From Chryseobacterium glaciei (GTDB lineage Bacteria; Bacteroidota; Bacteroidia; Flavobacteriales; Weeksellaceae): a stretch of 64,000 bases of DNA. The notes beneath the pieces are model-generated. The model was not told where the DNA came from. It was given only the letters and a program-made list of their open reading frames with translations, and did not search any database. Positions 52,525 through 60,822 of this stretch are shown here, piece after piece; position 1 is the first letter of the stretch, and the number at the start of each line of letters is the position of its first letter. The position numbers and the translations under genes were made by a program. Where the stretch lies: contig NZ_CP015199.1 in NCBI RefSeq assembly GCF_001648155.1, positions 868,001 through 932,000 on the forward strand, read 5' to 3'.

Positions 52525-53424
52525 ATGTCAAACATCGGACTTATTATAGAAGAAAAATCAGCAGATATAGGAAACTTTTTAGTGGGAAGATTATTGCCTT
52601 TCCGTGAAAAAAGAGCAGTCGGACCTTTCGTTTTTATCGATCATATGGGACCTTCTGAATTAAAAGATTATCAAAATCTTGATGTTCCGCCACATCCGCA
52701 TATCGGACTTTCAACCTTAACTTATCTTTTGGAAGGATCAATTTTCCACAGAGATAGCATCGGAAGCGCTCTTGAAATAAAACCTGGCGCTGTAAACTGG
52801 ATGACAGCCGGAAAAGGTGTCGTTCACTCAGAAAGAACACCGGAATATTTAAGACATACCGATAAAAAACTTCACGGATTTCAAATCTGGGTCGGACTTC
52901 CGAAACATTTGGAGCAATCAGAACCGACTTTTCATCATATCGAAGCGAATGAAATTCCGGTTTGGGAAGAAGGTGATATTCAATATAAATTAATTGCAGG
53001 AGAAGCTTTTGGAAGAACATCTCCGGTTCCTGTTCACAGTAAATTATTTTTTATTGAAATTAAAACAAAAACGGCTCAAAAAATCAGCATCGGAAAAGAT
53101 CTTTACGGTGAAGCTGCGGTGTACGTTTTGGACGGAACCGTTACTACAGACGGAAATTCTTACGGTTCAAAACAATTAATGATCGCCAAAGAAACCAAAC
53201 TTTGTGAGTTCGAGATGAGCGAAAACGGAACTGTTTATCTTTTCGGAGGAGAACCTTTCGATGAAGAGCGTTTTATATTCTGGAATTTTGTAAATTCAGA
53301 CAAAGAATTAATCGATGAAGCAAAAGTGAATTGGAACGATCAAAATCACGATGCTTTTCCTTTAGTCCCAGGCGATGAGCATGAATTTGTTCCGCTTCCT
53401 AAAGCTATTTTAAACAGAAAATAA
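52525..53424 (+). CDS. Pirin family protein 2
   Basis: A 299-residue bicupin. RRLLPFREKR-like opening (GRLLPFREKRAVGPFVFIDHMG), PPHPHIGLSTLTYLLEG and FHRDSIGSALEIKPGAVNWMTAGKGVVHSER carry the His/Glu metal ligands. It is a paralogue of, but clearly divergent from, the pirin at 51324. The beta-lactamase gene starts 41 bp downstream, so it may lead into that operon. Confidence 0.93.
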   Translation: MSNIGLIIEEKSADIGNFLVGRLLPFREKRAVGPFVFIDHMGPSELKDYQNLDVPPHPHIGLSTLTYLLEGSIFHRDSIGSALEIKPGAVNWMTAGKGVVHSERTPEYLRHTDKKLHGFQIWVGLPKHLEQSEPTFHHIEANEIPVWEEGDIQYKLIAGEAFGRTSPVPVHSKLFFIEIKTKTAQKISIGKDLYGEAAVYVLDGTVTTDGNSYGSKQLMIAKETKLCEFEMSENGTVYLFGGEPFDEERFIFWNFVNSDKELIDEAKVNWNDQNHDAFPLVPGDEHEFVPLPKAILNRK

Positions 53425-53465
53425 ACATTTAAATTTCAAAATAATTACCCGTAAATCCTAAATAA

Positions 53466-54341
53466 ATGAATAGAATAATTCTTGTATTATTAATAATTAT
53501 ATCTTTTATAAGTAATGCTCAGACCGTAAATGAGCCTAAAAACAACCCTGAAGAATGGTCAAAACCTTATGAACCGTTCAGAATTGCAGGAAATTTATAC
53601 TATGTAGGAACTTACGATTTGGCATCTTATCTGATTGTTACCGATAAAGGAAATATTCTTATCAACACAGGATTAGCGGGCTCACTTTCAATGATCAAGA
53701 ATAATATTAAAAAACTTGGTTTTAATTATAAGGACATCAAAATTCTGACTTTGACACAGGCTCATTTTGACCACATGGGAGCAATGGCCGACATCAAAAA
53801 AGAAACAGGCGCCAAATTGTATGTAGATGAAAAAGATGCGGAAGAATTAAAAAGTGGCGGAAAATCTGATTACGAACTGGGAAAATATGGAGTAACATTT
53901 AAACCTGTAAATCCAGATTATCTTTTGAAAAATAATGCTAAAATAAAACTAGGAAATACGACCTTGACTTTACTTCATCATCCCGGACATACAAAAGGAT
54001 CTTGTAGCTTTTTATTCGAAACCAAAGATAAAAATCAAACGTATAAAGTTTTAATTGCCAATTTGCCTTCGATCATTATTGATGACAAAAAATTCTCTGA
54101 AGTAAAAACGTATCAAACTATTCAGAAAGATTATGGTGATACATTTAAAGCTATGAAAAATGTGAATTTTGACATTTGGGTAGCTTCTCATGGAAGTCAG
54201 TTTGGTCTGCATTCAAAACGAAAAGCAGGAGATGCCTACAATCCGAAACTATTTGCAGATAAAGAAGTCTATTTTCAAAAACTTGAAAAATTAGAAGCAG
54301 ATTATCAGGAAAAAGTAAAACAAGATTCACCAGAAAAATAA
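53466..54341 (+). CDS. bla: Subclass B3 metallo-beta-lactamase, GOB-like
   Basis: A 291-residue exported enzyme (signal peptide ending near SNAQ). The zinc motif reads TQAHFDHMGA: Gln98, His100, Asp102, His103, with His175 in HHPGHTKGS and His242 in VASHGSQ. Most B3 enzymes have His where Gln98 stands; Gln is the mark of the GOB group from Elizabethkingia. Long stretches (PFRIAGNLYYVGTYDLASYL, SDYELGKYGVTFKPV) also match GOB as I recall it. It hydrolyses beta-lactams, probably including carbapenems. It is the first gene of a compact six-gene redox operon and not part of a mobile element. Confidence 0.93.
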   Translation: MNRIILVLLIIISFISNAQTVNEPKNNPEEWSKPYEPFRIAGNLYYVGTYDLASYLIVTDKGNILINTGLAGSLSMIKNNIKKLGFNYKDIKILTLTQAHFDHMGAMADIKKETGAKLYVDEKDAEELKSGGKSDYELGKYGVTFKPVNPDYLLKNNAKIKLGNTTLTLLHHPGHTKGSCSFLFETKDKNQTYKVLIANLPSIIIDDKKFSEVKTYQTIQKDYGDTFKAMKNVNFDIWVASHGSQFGLHSKRKAGDAYNPKLFADKEVYFQKLEKLEADYQEKVKQDSPEK

Positions 54342-54357
54342 CAGAAAGTATTAAATA

Positions 54358-54891
54358 ATGAAAATATTAGCATTTGCAGGAAGCACCTCTTCCACTTCAA
54401 TTAACAGAGAATTGGTGAAATTTGTTCTGAAAGATTTTCAGGATGAAGAAATTAATTTAATTGATCTTAATGATTTCACAATGCCTACTTTTTCTGTTGA
54501 TCTTGAAAAGAAAGGTTTTCCCGATGAAGCGCACAACTTTTTAAAGCAAATAGAAGAATGTGATGTGATTATTTGTTCGCTTGCTGAACATAACAGATCG
54601 TACAGCGCAGCTTTTAAAAACGTTTTCGATTGGGCTTCAAGGATTAATGTTAAAGTTTTTCAGAATAAGCCAATGCTATTGATGTCAACTTCTCCGGGAG
54701 GTTATGGTGGCGGAAACGTGATGAATACGGCAAAAACGTTCTTTCCAAACTTTGGAGCTGATATTAAAGACACTTTTTCTCTTTCTAAATTTTACGAAAA
54801 CTTCGATTTGGAAAGCGGCGTCATCAATCCGGAAATGCTTAAAGAATTAAAGGAAAAAATTGAGAATTTTAAAATTCAGGTTAAAAACTAA
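54358..54891 (+). CDS. NADPH-dependent FMN reductase
   Basis: A 177-residue flavodoxin-fold protein. ILAFAGSTSSTSINREL is the FMN phosphate-binding loop; DVIICSLAEHNRSYSAAFKNVFDWAS and MSTSPGGYGGGNV complete the flavin site. It reduces FMN, quinones or azo compounds with NAD(P)H. It starts 16 bp after bla and its stop overlaps the TMEM175 start by one base, so cotranscription is very likely. Confidence 0.92.
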   Translation: MKILAFAGSTSSTSINRELVKFVLKDFQDEEINLIDLNDFTMPTFSVDLEKKGFPDEAHNFLKQIEECDVIICSLAEHNRSYSAAFKNVFDWASRINVKVFQNKPMLLMSTSPGGYGGGNVMNTAKTFFPNFGADIKDTFSLSKFYENFDLESGVINPEMLKELKEKIENFKIQVKN

Positions 54892-55469
54892 TGACAAAAG
54901 GAAGATTAGAGGCTTTCAGTGACGGTGTTTTAGCTGTTATTATTACAATTATGGTGCTTGAATTAAAAGTACCGGAAGGAAGTAATTGGGAAAGTTTAAA
55001 ACCTATTATTCCAAAGTTTTTGGCTTATATTTTCAGTTTTATTTATATCGGAATCTATTGGAACAACCATCATCATTTGTTTCAGGCTGTAAAAAAAGTG
55101 AATGGAAGTATTCTTTGGGCCAATCTTCATTTGTTGTTCTGGCTTTCATTAATGCCCGTCGCAACAGAGTGGATCGGGGAAACCCATTTTGCAAAAAATC
55201 CCGTAACAGTTTATGGCATAGGATTGATAATGGCCGGGATTGCGTATACTATTCTGGAAAATTTAATTATAAAAAATGAAGGCGAAAACTCAAAGATAAA
55301 AGAAGCAATACATTCTAAATTTAAAGAATATATATCGATTATTTTTTATATTTCAGGGATCGTGACTTCGTTTTTTTATCCTTATATTGCAATAGGTTTT
55401 TATTACGCCTCTGCTTTATTATGGCTCGTTCCCGACAAAAGAATTGAAAGATCATTAAAAGAAGATTAG
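54891..55469 (+). CDS. TMEM175 family (DUF1211) potassium channel-like protein
   Basis: A 192-residue membrane protein with about six segments. The first helix carries the family motif RLEAFSDGVLAVIITIMVLELKVP (RxxxFSD, the pore-lining signature). Bacterial TMEM175 proteins form tetrameric potassium channels. NNHHHLF in helix 2 is typical. It is third in the beta-lactamase operon. Confidence 0.9.
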   Translation: MTKGRLEAFSDGVLAVIITIMVLELKVPEGSNWESLKPIIPKFLAYIFSFIYIGIYWNNHHHLFQAVKKVNGSILWANLHLLFWLSLMPVATEWIGETHFAKNPVTVYGIGLIMAGIAYTILENLIIKNEGENSKIKEAIHSKFKEYISIIFYISGIVTSFFYPYIAIGFYYASALLWLVPDKRIERSLKED

Positions 55470-55470
55470 T

Positions 55471-55689
55471 ATGGAAACACACGAATACATCAATGGAGAA
55501 ATCACTGTTATCTGGCAACCTCAAAAATGTATCCATTCAACAGTTTGCGTGAAAACTCTTCCAAAAGTTTATAATCCAAAAGAAAGACCCTGGATAAAAG
55601 TTGAAAATGCAACTCCTCAGGAACTTAAAAATCAAATAGACCTGTGCCCTTCCGGAGCATTAAGTTATAAATTCAAGACACAACAATAA
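55471..55689 (+). CDS. YjdI-like (4Fe-4S) mono-cluster protein
   Basis: A 72-residue protein of the Fer4_19 type. CIHSTVCVKTLPKVYNPKERPW and DLCPSGALSYK carry the three Cys visible plus neighbouring ligands of a divergent cluster site. In E. coli YjdI is encoded next to the acetyltransferase YjdJ, and the same partner is found here two genes on. Its stop overlaps the OsmC start by one base. Confidence 0.9.
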   Translation: METHEYINGEITVIWQPQKCIHSTVCVKTLPKVYNPKERPWIKVENATPQELKNQIDLCPSGALSYKFKTQQ

Positions 55690-56087
55690 TGGGAGTAACC
55701 GTAAAAGCAGTTTTAGGAAAAGAAAAATATTACACCGAAGTAACGGCTGGTGAAAATCAACTGATCACAGATGAACCTGTAGATAAAGGCGGACAGAATA
55801 AAGGTTTCAATCCTTTTGAAATCCTAGCAACATCTTTGGCAAGCTGTACCGCAGCTACATTAAAAATGTATATCGACCGAAAAGAATGGGACGTAGAAAA
55901 AATAAATGTAGAAGTAGAACTTGAAAATTTTCCTTTGACAAAACTTTGTGTTTTCAAAAGAAATATCAGCTTTGAAGGTACAAATCTTGACGAAGAACAG
56001 ATGAAAAGACTTCATTTGATAGCGGACGCATGCCCTGTACACAAAATATTAACTCACGATATAGAAATTCAAACCAAATTTTCATAA
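55689..56087 (+). CDS. OsmC/Ohr family peroxiredoxin-like protein
   Basis: A 132-residue protein. NPFEILATSLASCTAATLKMY contains the first redox Cys and DACPVHKILTHDIEI the second, in the OsmC arrangement; a catalytic Arg is plausible in the DRKEW or RNISF segments. It reduces organic hydroperoxides using thiols. Position in the redox operon fits this role. Confidence 0.92.
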   Translation: MGVTVKAVLGKEKYYTEVTAGENQLITDEPVDKGGQNKGFNPFEILATSLASCTAATLKMYIDRKEWDVEKINVEVELENFPLTKLCVFKRNISFEGTNLDEEQMKRLHLIADACPVHKILTHDIEIQTKFS

Positions 56088-56088
56088 T

Positions 56089-56376
56089 ATGATAGAAGTA
56101 AAGCAAAACAACGACGAAAAACACGGAAGTTTTGAGGCTTTCATAGACGGGATCTCAACAGGAAAAATGACTTACACTTGGGCAGGTGAAGAAAGATTCA
56201 TCATCGATCATACCGAGGTAGGCGAAGAACACAACGGAAAAGGTGTTGGTAAAGAAATGCTTTTGGCTGCGGTAGATTTCGCAAGGCAAAATGGCAAGAA
56301 AATCATTCCGCTTTGTCCGTTTGCAAAGGCTAGTTTCCAAAAAAGTGAAGAACTTCAGGATGTTTTAGTTAATTAG
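56089..56376 (+). CDS. YjdJ-like GNAT N-acetyltransferase
   Basis: A short, 95-residue GNAT of the single-domain YjdJ type. FIIDHTEVGEEHNGKGVGKEML is the acetyl-CoA-binding motif A and KIIPLCPFAKASFQK the C-terminal signature. Substrate unknown. It is the last gene of the operon, one base after the OsmC stop, and a terminator follows. Confidence 0.92.
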   Translation: MIEVKQNNDEKHGSFEAFIDGISTGKMTYTWAGEERFIIDHTEVGEEHNGKGVGKEMLLAAVDFARQNGKKIIPLCPFAKASFQKSEELQDVLVN

Positions 56377-56403
56377 TTTTAAATTAAACACAGAAAATAA
56401 ATC

Positions 56404-56440
56404 AACCTTTCAGTTATCAATACTGAGAGGTTTTTTTTCT
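56404..56440 (+). terminator. Terminator of the beta-lactamase/redox operon
   Basis: AACCTTTCAGT (56404-56414) pairs with ACTGAGAGGTT (56422-56432, one G-T pair), then a long T run. Confidence 0.85.
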
Positions 56441-56463
56441 TTTTTAACACACCATAAAAAAAC

Positions 56464-56471
56464 TATATTTG
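56464..56471 (+). promoter_or_regulatory. -7 box (TAtaTTTG) for the symporter gene
   Basis: TATATTTG lies 22 bases before ATG 56494. Confidence 0.55.
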
Positions 56472-56493
56472 TAAAATTTTAATCGAATAAAAT

Positions 56494-57990
56494 ATGTCTC
56501 CATTTATATTATTGTCCATTATTATCATTTATTTTGCCCTACTCCTTTGGGTAGCTTATAAAACAGGAAAAGGCAGTGATAATGAAAGTTTCTTCATCGG
56601 AAACCGTAAAAGTAATTGGATGCTTGTTGCCTTTGGAATGATCGGAACTTCACTTTCAGGAGTGACTTTTGTGAGTGTTCCGGGCGCAGTTGGAAAAGAC
56701 AGTTTTTCTTATTTACAGATCACTTTAGGATATCTTATCGGATATATTGTGGTTGCCTACGTTTTACTTCCTTTATATTATCGGTTAAAATTAACCTCCA
56801 TTTATGGTTATCTTCAGCAAAGAATGGGGCAACTTTCCTATAAATCGGGAGCATGGATTTTCATTGTTTCGAGATTGGTTGGTGCGACAGCAAGATTGTA
56901 TTTGGTTGTTAATATTCTTCAAATCACTATTTTAGATAGTTTGGGTGTTCCTTTTATTGTGACGACTTTAATTATTTTAATCATGATTATCCTTTATACG
57001 TATGAAGGAGGCGTAAAAACCATTGTCTGGACGGATACTTTACAGACTTCTTGCATGCTTTTAGGATTGATTATCTGTACGGTTTATATGTTGAATCATT
57101 TAGATCTAAGTGTTGGACAGAGTTTAACCGCAATGAACGACAAAGGCTACACGAAAATATTTGAATTTGATATTAATTCTCCCGGATTTTTCATCAAACA
57201 AATTCTTGCCGGAGCATTTATTACCATTACCATGACCGGAATTGATCAGGAAATGATGCAGAAAAGTCTTTCTGTAACGAAGCTGAAAGATTCTCAGAAG
57301 AATATGGTAACGCTTGGTTTTATTTTATTGGGAGTAATTTCACTCTTCCTTTATATGGGCGGACTTTTATATCTTTTTGGACAAAGCGAAGGTGGTCACA
57401 TCACAGAAATCATTAAAGACGGAATTCCTAAAAAAGAATTTTTATTGAATGGAAAAGATATTTTCGGAGATAAAATTTTCCCGGAAGTGGCTTTAAATCA
57501 TATGCCTGGATTTATTTCAATTATATTTATCATTGCTTTAATCTCGGCTTTATTTCCAAGTGCGGATGGTGCTATGACAGCGCTTACCTCATCAATTTGC
57601 ATTGATATTGTCGGAATGAAAGACAAGCCTTGGGATACTAAAAAGAAAGAAAAATTCAGAAAAAATGTTCACTTGATCGTTGCTGCTTCTTTCTTAGTTA
57701 TGGTTGTTATCTTTAAAATTATTAATGATAATTCCATGATTGGTTTAATTCTTAAACTGGCAGGATTCACTTACGGACCTCTATTAGGTCTTTTTGCTTT
57801 CGGAATTTTCACTAAATATAAAGTAGTTGATAAATTGGTTCCTTACGTTTGTATCGCAGCGCCGATTATCTCTTATTTTATCGATAAATATCAGGCTACT
57901 CTTTTCGGAGATTTCAAAATTGGTTTGGAGTTGTTGATCATTAATGGATTGTTGACTTTCTTTGGACTTTGGTTGATTAGAAAGAAATAG
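56494..57990 (+). CDS. Sodium:solute symporter (SLC5/SSS family)
   Basis: A 498-residue membrane protein with about 13 segments. SSS landmarks are FFIGNRKSNWMLVAFGMIGTSLSGVTFVSVPG (sodium-site helix 1), SRLVGATARLYLV, YTYEGGVKTIVWTDTLQ and FPSADGAMTALTSS. It carries a solute into the cell with Na+; the substrate (sugar, amino acid, sialic acid or other) cannot be read. Monocistronic. Confidence 0.92.
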   Translation: MSPFILLSIIIIYFALLLWVAYKTGKGSDNESFFIGNRKSNWMLVAFGMIGTSLSGVTFVSVPGAVGKDSFSYLQITLGYLIGYIVVAYVLLPLYYRLKLTSIYGYLQQRMGQLSYKSGAWIFIVSRLVGATARLYLVVNILQITILDSLGVPFIVTTLIILIMIILYTYEGGVKTIVWTDTLQTSCMLLGLIICTVYMLNHLDLSVGQSLTAMNDKGYTKIFEFDINSPGFFIKQILAGAFITITMTGIDQEMMQKSLSVTKLKDSQKNMVTLGFILLGVISLFLYMGGLLYLFGQSEGGHITEIIKDGIPKKEFLLNGKDIFGDKIFPEVALNHMPGFISIIFIIALISALFPSADGAMTALTSSICIDIVGMKDKPWDTKKKEKFRKNVHLIVAASFLVMVVIFKIINDNSMIGLILKLAGFTYGPLLGLFAFGIFTKYKVVDKLVPYVCIAAPIISYFIDKYQATLFGDFKIGLELLIINGLLTFFGLWLIRKK

Positions 57991-58000
57991 TTTTTAAGTT

Positions 58001-58051
58001 TTGGCTAAAGCCAATTGAATAGATCTTTTGGCTTGGACGGGCTAAAGCCCG
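58001..58051. repeat. Pair of short hairpins GGCTAAAGCC
   Basis: TTGGCTAAAGCCAA (58001-58014) and CGGGCTAAAGCCCG (58038-58051) share the core GGCTAAAGCC with compensating outer bases. They lie 10 bases after the symporter stop in a 299-base gap which otherwise holds only the 58207 terminator. Confidence 0.65.
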
Positions 58052-58206
58052 CCTCTATTGATGAAAAAATTACATTGTTGAGATTCATTCAGAATTACAA
58101 AGATTCAGTTGCAATATTTAGTTAAAAAAGATTAATAATATTTTAATAAAACTGTCAACATCCATCATCAAAGGCTGTTAAAGCAATAAAATGTTTAAAT
58201 AATTCA

Positions 58207-58236
58207 AAATCCGAGTTTTACACTCGGATTTTTACA
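58207..58236 (+). terminator. Terminator upstream of the transketolase genes
   Basis: AAATCCGAGT (58207-58216) pairs with ACTCGGATTT (58222-58231), then T-rich sequence. A variant -7 box, TAaaTTCG, follows at 58261-58268. Confidence 0.75.
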
Positions 58237-58289
58237 TTTTTATAAGCCATTAAAAAATTGTAAATTCGCGTGTAAATAAATCAGATATA

Positions 58290-59141
58290 ATGAGTAAAAG
58301 TATCGAAGAGTTGAAATCTCTTACTACACAAATCAGAAGAGACATTTTAAGAATGGTTCATGCTGTAAATTCAGGTCACCCGGGTGGAAGTTTAGGTTGT
58401 ACAGAATTTTTCACGGCACTTTACGGAAAGGTAATGAACTATAGCCTTCCGTTCACAATGGAGGGGAAAAATGAAGATCATTTTTATCTTTCAAACGGAC
58501 ACATTTCACCGGTTTTCTATTCTACTTTAGCTAGATTTAATTTCTTTCCAGTTGAAGAATTAAAAACTTTCAGAAAATTAGATTCAAGACTACAAGGACA
58601 CCCAACTACTCATGAGGGTCTTCCGGGAATCCGTATCGCTTCAGGATCTCTTGGTCAAGGGCTTTCTGTAGCTTTAGGTGTGGCTCAAGGTAAAAAATTG
58701 GACGGAGACAGCTCTTTAGTATATACTTTACATGGAGATGGAGAATTGCAGGAAGGTCAAAACTGGGAAGCCCTGATGTATGCTTCTGCTAAAAAAGTGG
58801 ATAACATTATTTCAACAATTGACTACAACGGTCGTCAGATCGACGGTGATACTGATGATGTATTAAGCTTAGGAAATCTTCATGCTAAACTGGAAGCTTT
58901 CGGGTGGACTGTTTTGGAAGAGAAAAACGGTAACGATCTTGAAGCAGTAATTGCTATCCTTGAGAGAGCAAAAACTGAAACAGGAAAAGGAAAACCAGTG
59001 GTAATCCTTCTTCATACAGAGATGGGTTATGGTGTAGATTATATGATGGGATCTCACGCTTGGCACGGAAAAGCTCCTAATGATGAGCAATTGGATACTG
59101 CATTCAAACAATTATATTTAGAAGCTCCTGCGGACTATTAA
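58290..59141 (+). CDS. Transketolase, N-terminal subunit
   Basis: A 283-residue protein covering the thiamine-diphosphate (PP) domain of transketolase. SGHPGGSLGCTEFF, GHPTTHEGLPGIRIASGSLGQGLSVALG and the TPP motif LHGDGELQEGQNWEA are visible, as is HAWHGKAPNDEQ near the end. With the downstream C-terminal subunit it forms the split enzyme of the non-oxidative pentose phosphate pathway. Confidence 0.95.
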   Translation: MSKSIEELKSLTTQIRRDILRMVHAVNSGHPGGSLGCTEFFTALYGKVMNYSLPFTMEGKNEDHFYLSNGHISPVFYSTLARFNFFPVEELKTFRKLDSRLQGHPTTHEGLPGIRIASGSLGQGLSVALGVAQGKKLDGDSSLVYTLHGDGELQEGQNWEALMYASAKKVDNIISTIDYNGRQIDGDTDDVLSLGNLHAKLEAFGWTVLEEKNGNDLEAVIAILERAKTETGKGKPVVILLHTEMGYGVDYMMGSHAWHGKAPNDEQLDTAFKQLYLEAPADY

Positions 59142-59143
59142 TA

Positions 59144-59218
59144 ATAAATGATGAATCATCAATGATAAATGATGTGTTACAATATCGTTTATCAACTATA
59201 ATTTATCAATTATCAAAA
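59144..59218. repeat. Inverted heptamer array 4 (ATAAATG / ATCATTT)
   Basis: Left units: ATAAATG, ATGAATC, ATCAATG, ATAAATG, ATGTGTT (59144-59178). Right units: ATCGTTT, ATCAACT, ATAATTT, ATCAATT, ATCAAAA (59184-59218). The period is exactly 7 on both sides with a 5-base centre. It starts 3 bases after the N-subunit stop and fills the intra-operon spacer before the C-subunit. Confidence 0.75.
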
Positions 59219-59229
59219 ATTTTAATAAA

Positions 59230-60177
59230 ATGAAATATACATATACAGAAAAAAAAGATACACGTTCAGGATTTGGAGCTGGATTAGCTGAACTTGCTGA
59301 CACACACCCTAATGTAGTAGCACTTTGTGCAGACCTTATCGGTTCTTTGAAAATGGAGAAATTCATTGAAAAAGCACCGGAAAGATTCTTCCAGATTGGA
59401 ATTGCAGAAGCAAATATGATGGGAATTGCGGCAGGTCTTAGTATTACAGGAAAAATTCCTTTTACGGGAACTTTCGCTAACTTCTCTACTTCAAGAGTTT
59501 ATGACCAGATCCGTCAATCTATCGCTTACTCTGATAAAAATGTAAAAATTTGTGCTTCTCACGCCGGACTTACGCTAGGAGAAGACGGAGCTACTCACCA
59601 GGTTTTGGAAGACATCGGAATGATGAAAATGCTTCCGGGAATGACCGTAATCAATACTTGTGATTATAATCAAACTAAGGCAGCAACTTTAGCTATTGCT
59701 GATTTTGAAGGTCCTGTTTATCTAAGATTCGGTAGACCGGTAGTTCCAGTTTTCATTCCGGAAGATATGCCTTTCGAGATCGGAAAAGGAATTATGCTTC
59801 AGGAAGGAACTGATGTAACGATTGTTGCAACAGGTCACTTGGTTTGGGAATCTCTTGTAGCTGCAGATGAGCTTGAAAAAGAAGGTATTTCTTGTGAGGT
59901 GATCAATATCCACACCATTAAACCTTTGGACGAAGAAATCATCTTAAAATCAGTTGAAAAAACTGGAAAGATCGTTACAGCTGAAGAGCACAACTATATT
60001 GGTGGTTTAGGAGAGTCAATTGCTGGTATGTTGGCTAGAAAAAGACCAACCAGACAGGAATTCGTTGCTGTAAATGATACTTTCGGAGAATCTGCAACAC
60101 CTGCTGAATTAATGAAAAAATATAAAATCGATTCTACAGCCGTGAAAGAAGCTGTGAAGAGAATTTTAGATAAATAA
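59230..60177 (+). CDS. Transketolase, C-terminal subunit
   Basis: A 315-residue protein with the pyrimidine and C-terminal domains. FQIGIAEANMMGIAAGLS contains the TPP-activating Glu; SHAGLTLGEDGATHQVLEDI, YLRFGRPVVPVF and VVAAEEHNYIGGLGE-like VTAEEHNYIGGLGES complete it. It complements the 283-residue N-terminal subunit upstream. The 88-base spacer between the two cistrons is almost all heptamer array 4. Confidence 0.95.
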   Translation: MKYTYTEKKDTRSGFGAGLAELADTHPNVVALCADLIGSLKMEKFIEKAPERFFQIGIAEANMMGIAAGLSITGKIPFTGTFANFSTSRVYDQIRQSIAYSDKNVKICASHAGLTLGEDGATHQVLEDIGMMKMLPGMTVINTCDYNQTKAATLAIADFEGPVYLRFGRPVVPVFIPEDMPFEIGKGIMLQEGTDVTIVATGHLVWESLVAADELEKEGISCEVINIHTIKPLDEEIILKSVEKTGKIVTAEEHNYIGGLGESIAGMLARKRPTRQEFVAVNDTFGESATPAELMKKYKIDSTAVKEAVKRILDK

Positions 60178-60196
60178 GATCATCTTTTTGATATAT

Positions 60197-60232
60197 AAAA
60201 ATGCCTCAAAAATTTTGAGGCATTTTTTATTT
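60197..60232. terminator. Terminator after transketolase
   Basis: AAAATGCCTCAAAA (60198-60211) pairs with TTTTGAGGCATTTT (60213-60226), A tract before and T tract after; it serves the convergent gene too. Confidence 0.85.
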
Positions 60233-60244
60233 AGTATTAGTAAT

Positions 60245-60793
60245 CTATTGATAACGTTTGCTTATTTCGTCCGTATTTATAGTCTGCATGGAATTTAAGT
60301 CGGTTTTAAAATAAGTATCATGGATAGAAAAGTAAGCGTCAGTTTTTACTTCCGTTTGTTCTGAAGCTTTTTTCCAACATTCTAAAAACCAATTTTCAAA
60401 CAATTCGTATTTCTCTGTATTATATTCGTCCAGAATATCATCAGAATCATCCTCTTCATAAATATCTTCAAAAGCTGTAACTGTTACCCATATTTTTTCT
60501 GGAATCAATGCATCCCAATCATCACTTTCATTTATGATGTCAATCTCTTTTGAAGGTAACTTAATTATTTCAGTGATTCTTTCACCTTCTTGATCAACTG
60601 CCCAAAATATAATGTTTAAATAATCATATCTATATTCAAAATATAATGCTTTTGTATCAGCCTTCGATTTATTGTTAAGATAATTAATGTTCTTATCATT
60701 AACCAATTCTGTCAGCTCCACAATAAGCATTGGACTTATTTTTTCTTCCAGATATTTTTTTAATTCAATATTTAAACTTTTAAGATTTACCAC
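60245..60793 (-). CDS. Acidic protein of unknown function
   Basis: A 182-residue cytoplasmic protein. The N-terminal half (LNIELKKYLEEKISPMLIVELTEL) is helical and the middle has a long acidic stretch (DIYEEDDSDDILDEYN). No signal peptide or motif recognised. It lies 29 bp downstream of a small membrane-protein gene on the same strand. It might be an immunity or SMI1-like protein by its composition, but that is only a guess. Confidence 0.72.
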   Translation of the reverse strand: MVNLKSLNIELKKYLEEKISPMLIVELTELVNDKNINYLNNKSKADTKALYFEYRYDYLNIIFWAVDQEGERITEIIKLPSKEIDIINESDDWDALIPEKIWVTVTAFEDIYEEDDSDDILDEYNTEKYELFENWFLECWKKASEQTEVKTDAYFSIHDTYFKTDLNSMQTINTDEISKRYQ

Positions 60794-60822
60794 AAGCCAA
60801 TTATTTTTAATAGATATTTAAA

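Noticed and set aside
53466-54341. Beta-lactamase as a recently acquired cassette
   Set aside because: No integron, insertion sequence or attC-like site flanks it; codon and base use match the neighbours and it is tightly packed in an operon.
54986-55279. 97-residue frame within the TMEM175 gene
   Set aside because: Overlaps a clear membrane-protein gene in another frame and shows no recognisable features.
34338-59218. Heptamer arrays as CRISPR
   Set aside because: Units are 7 bases with no spacers of constant length and no cas genes in the window.
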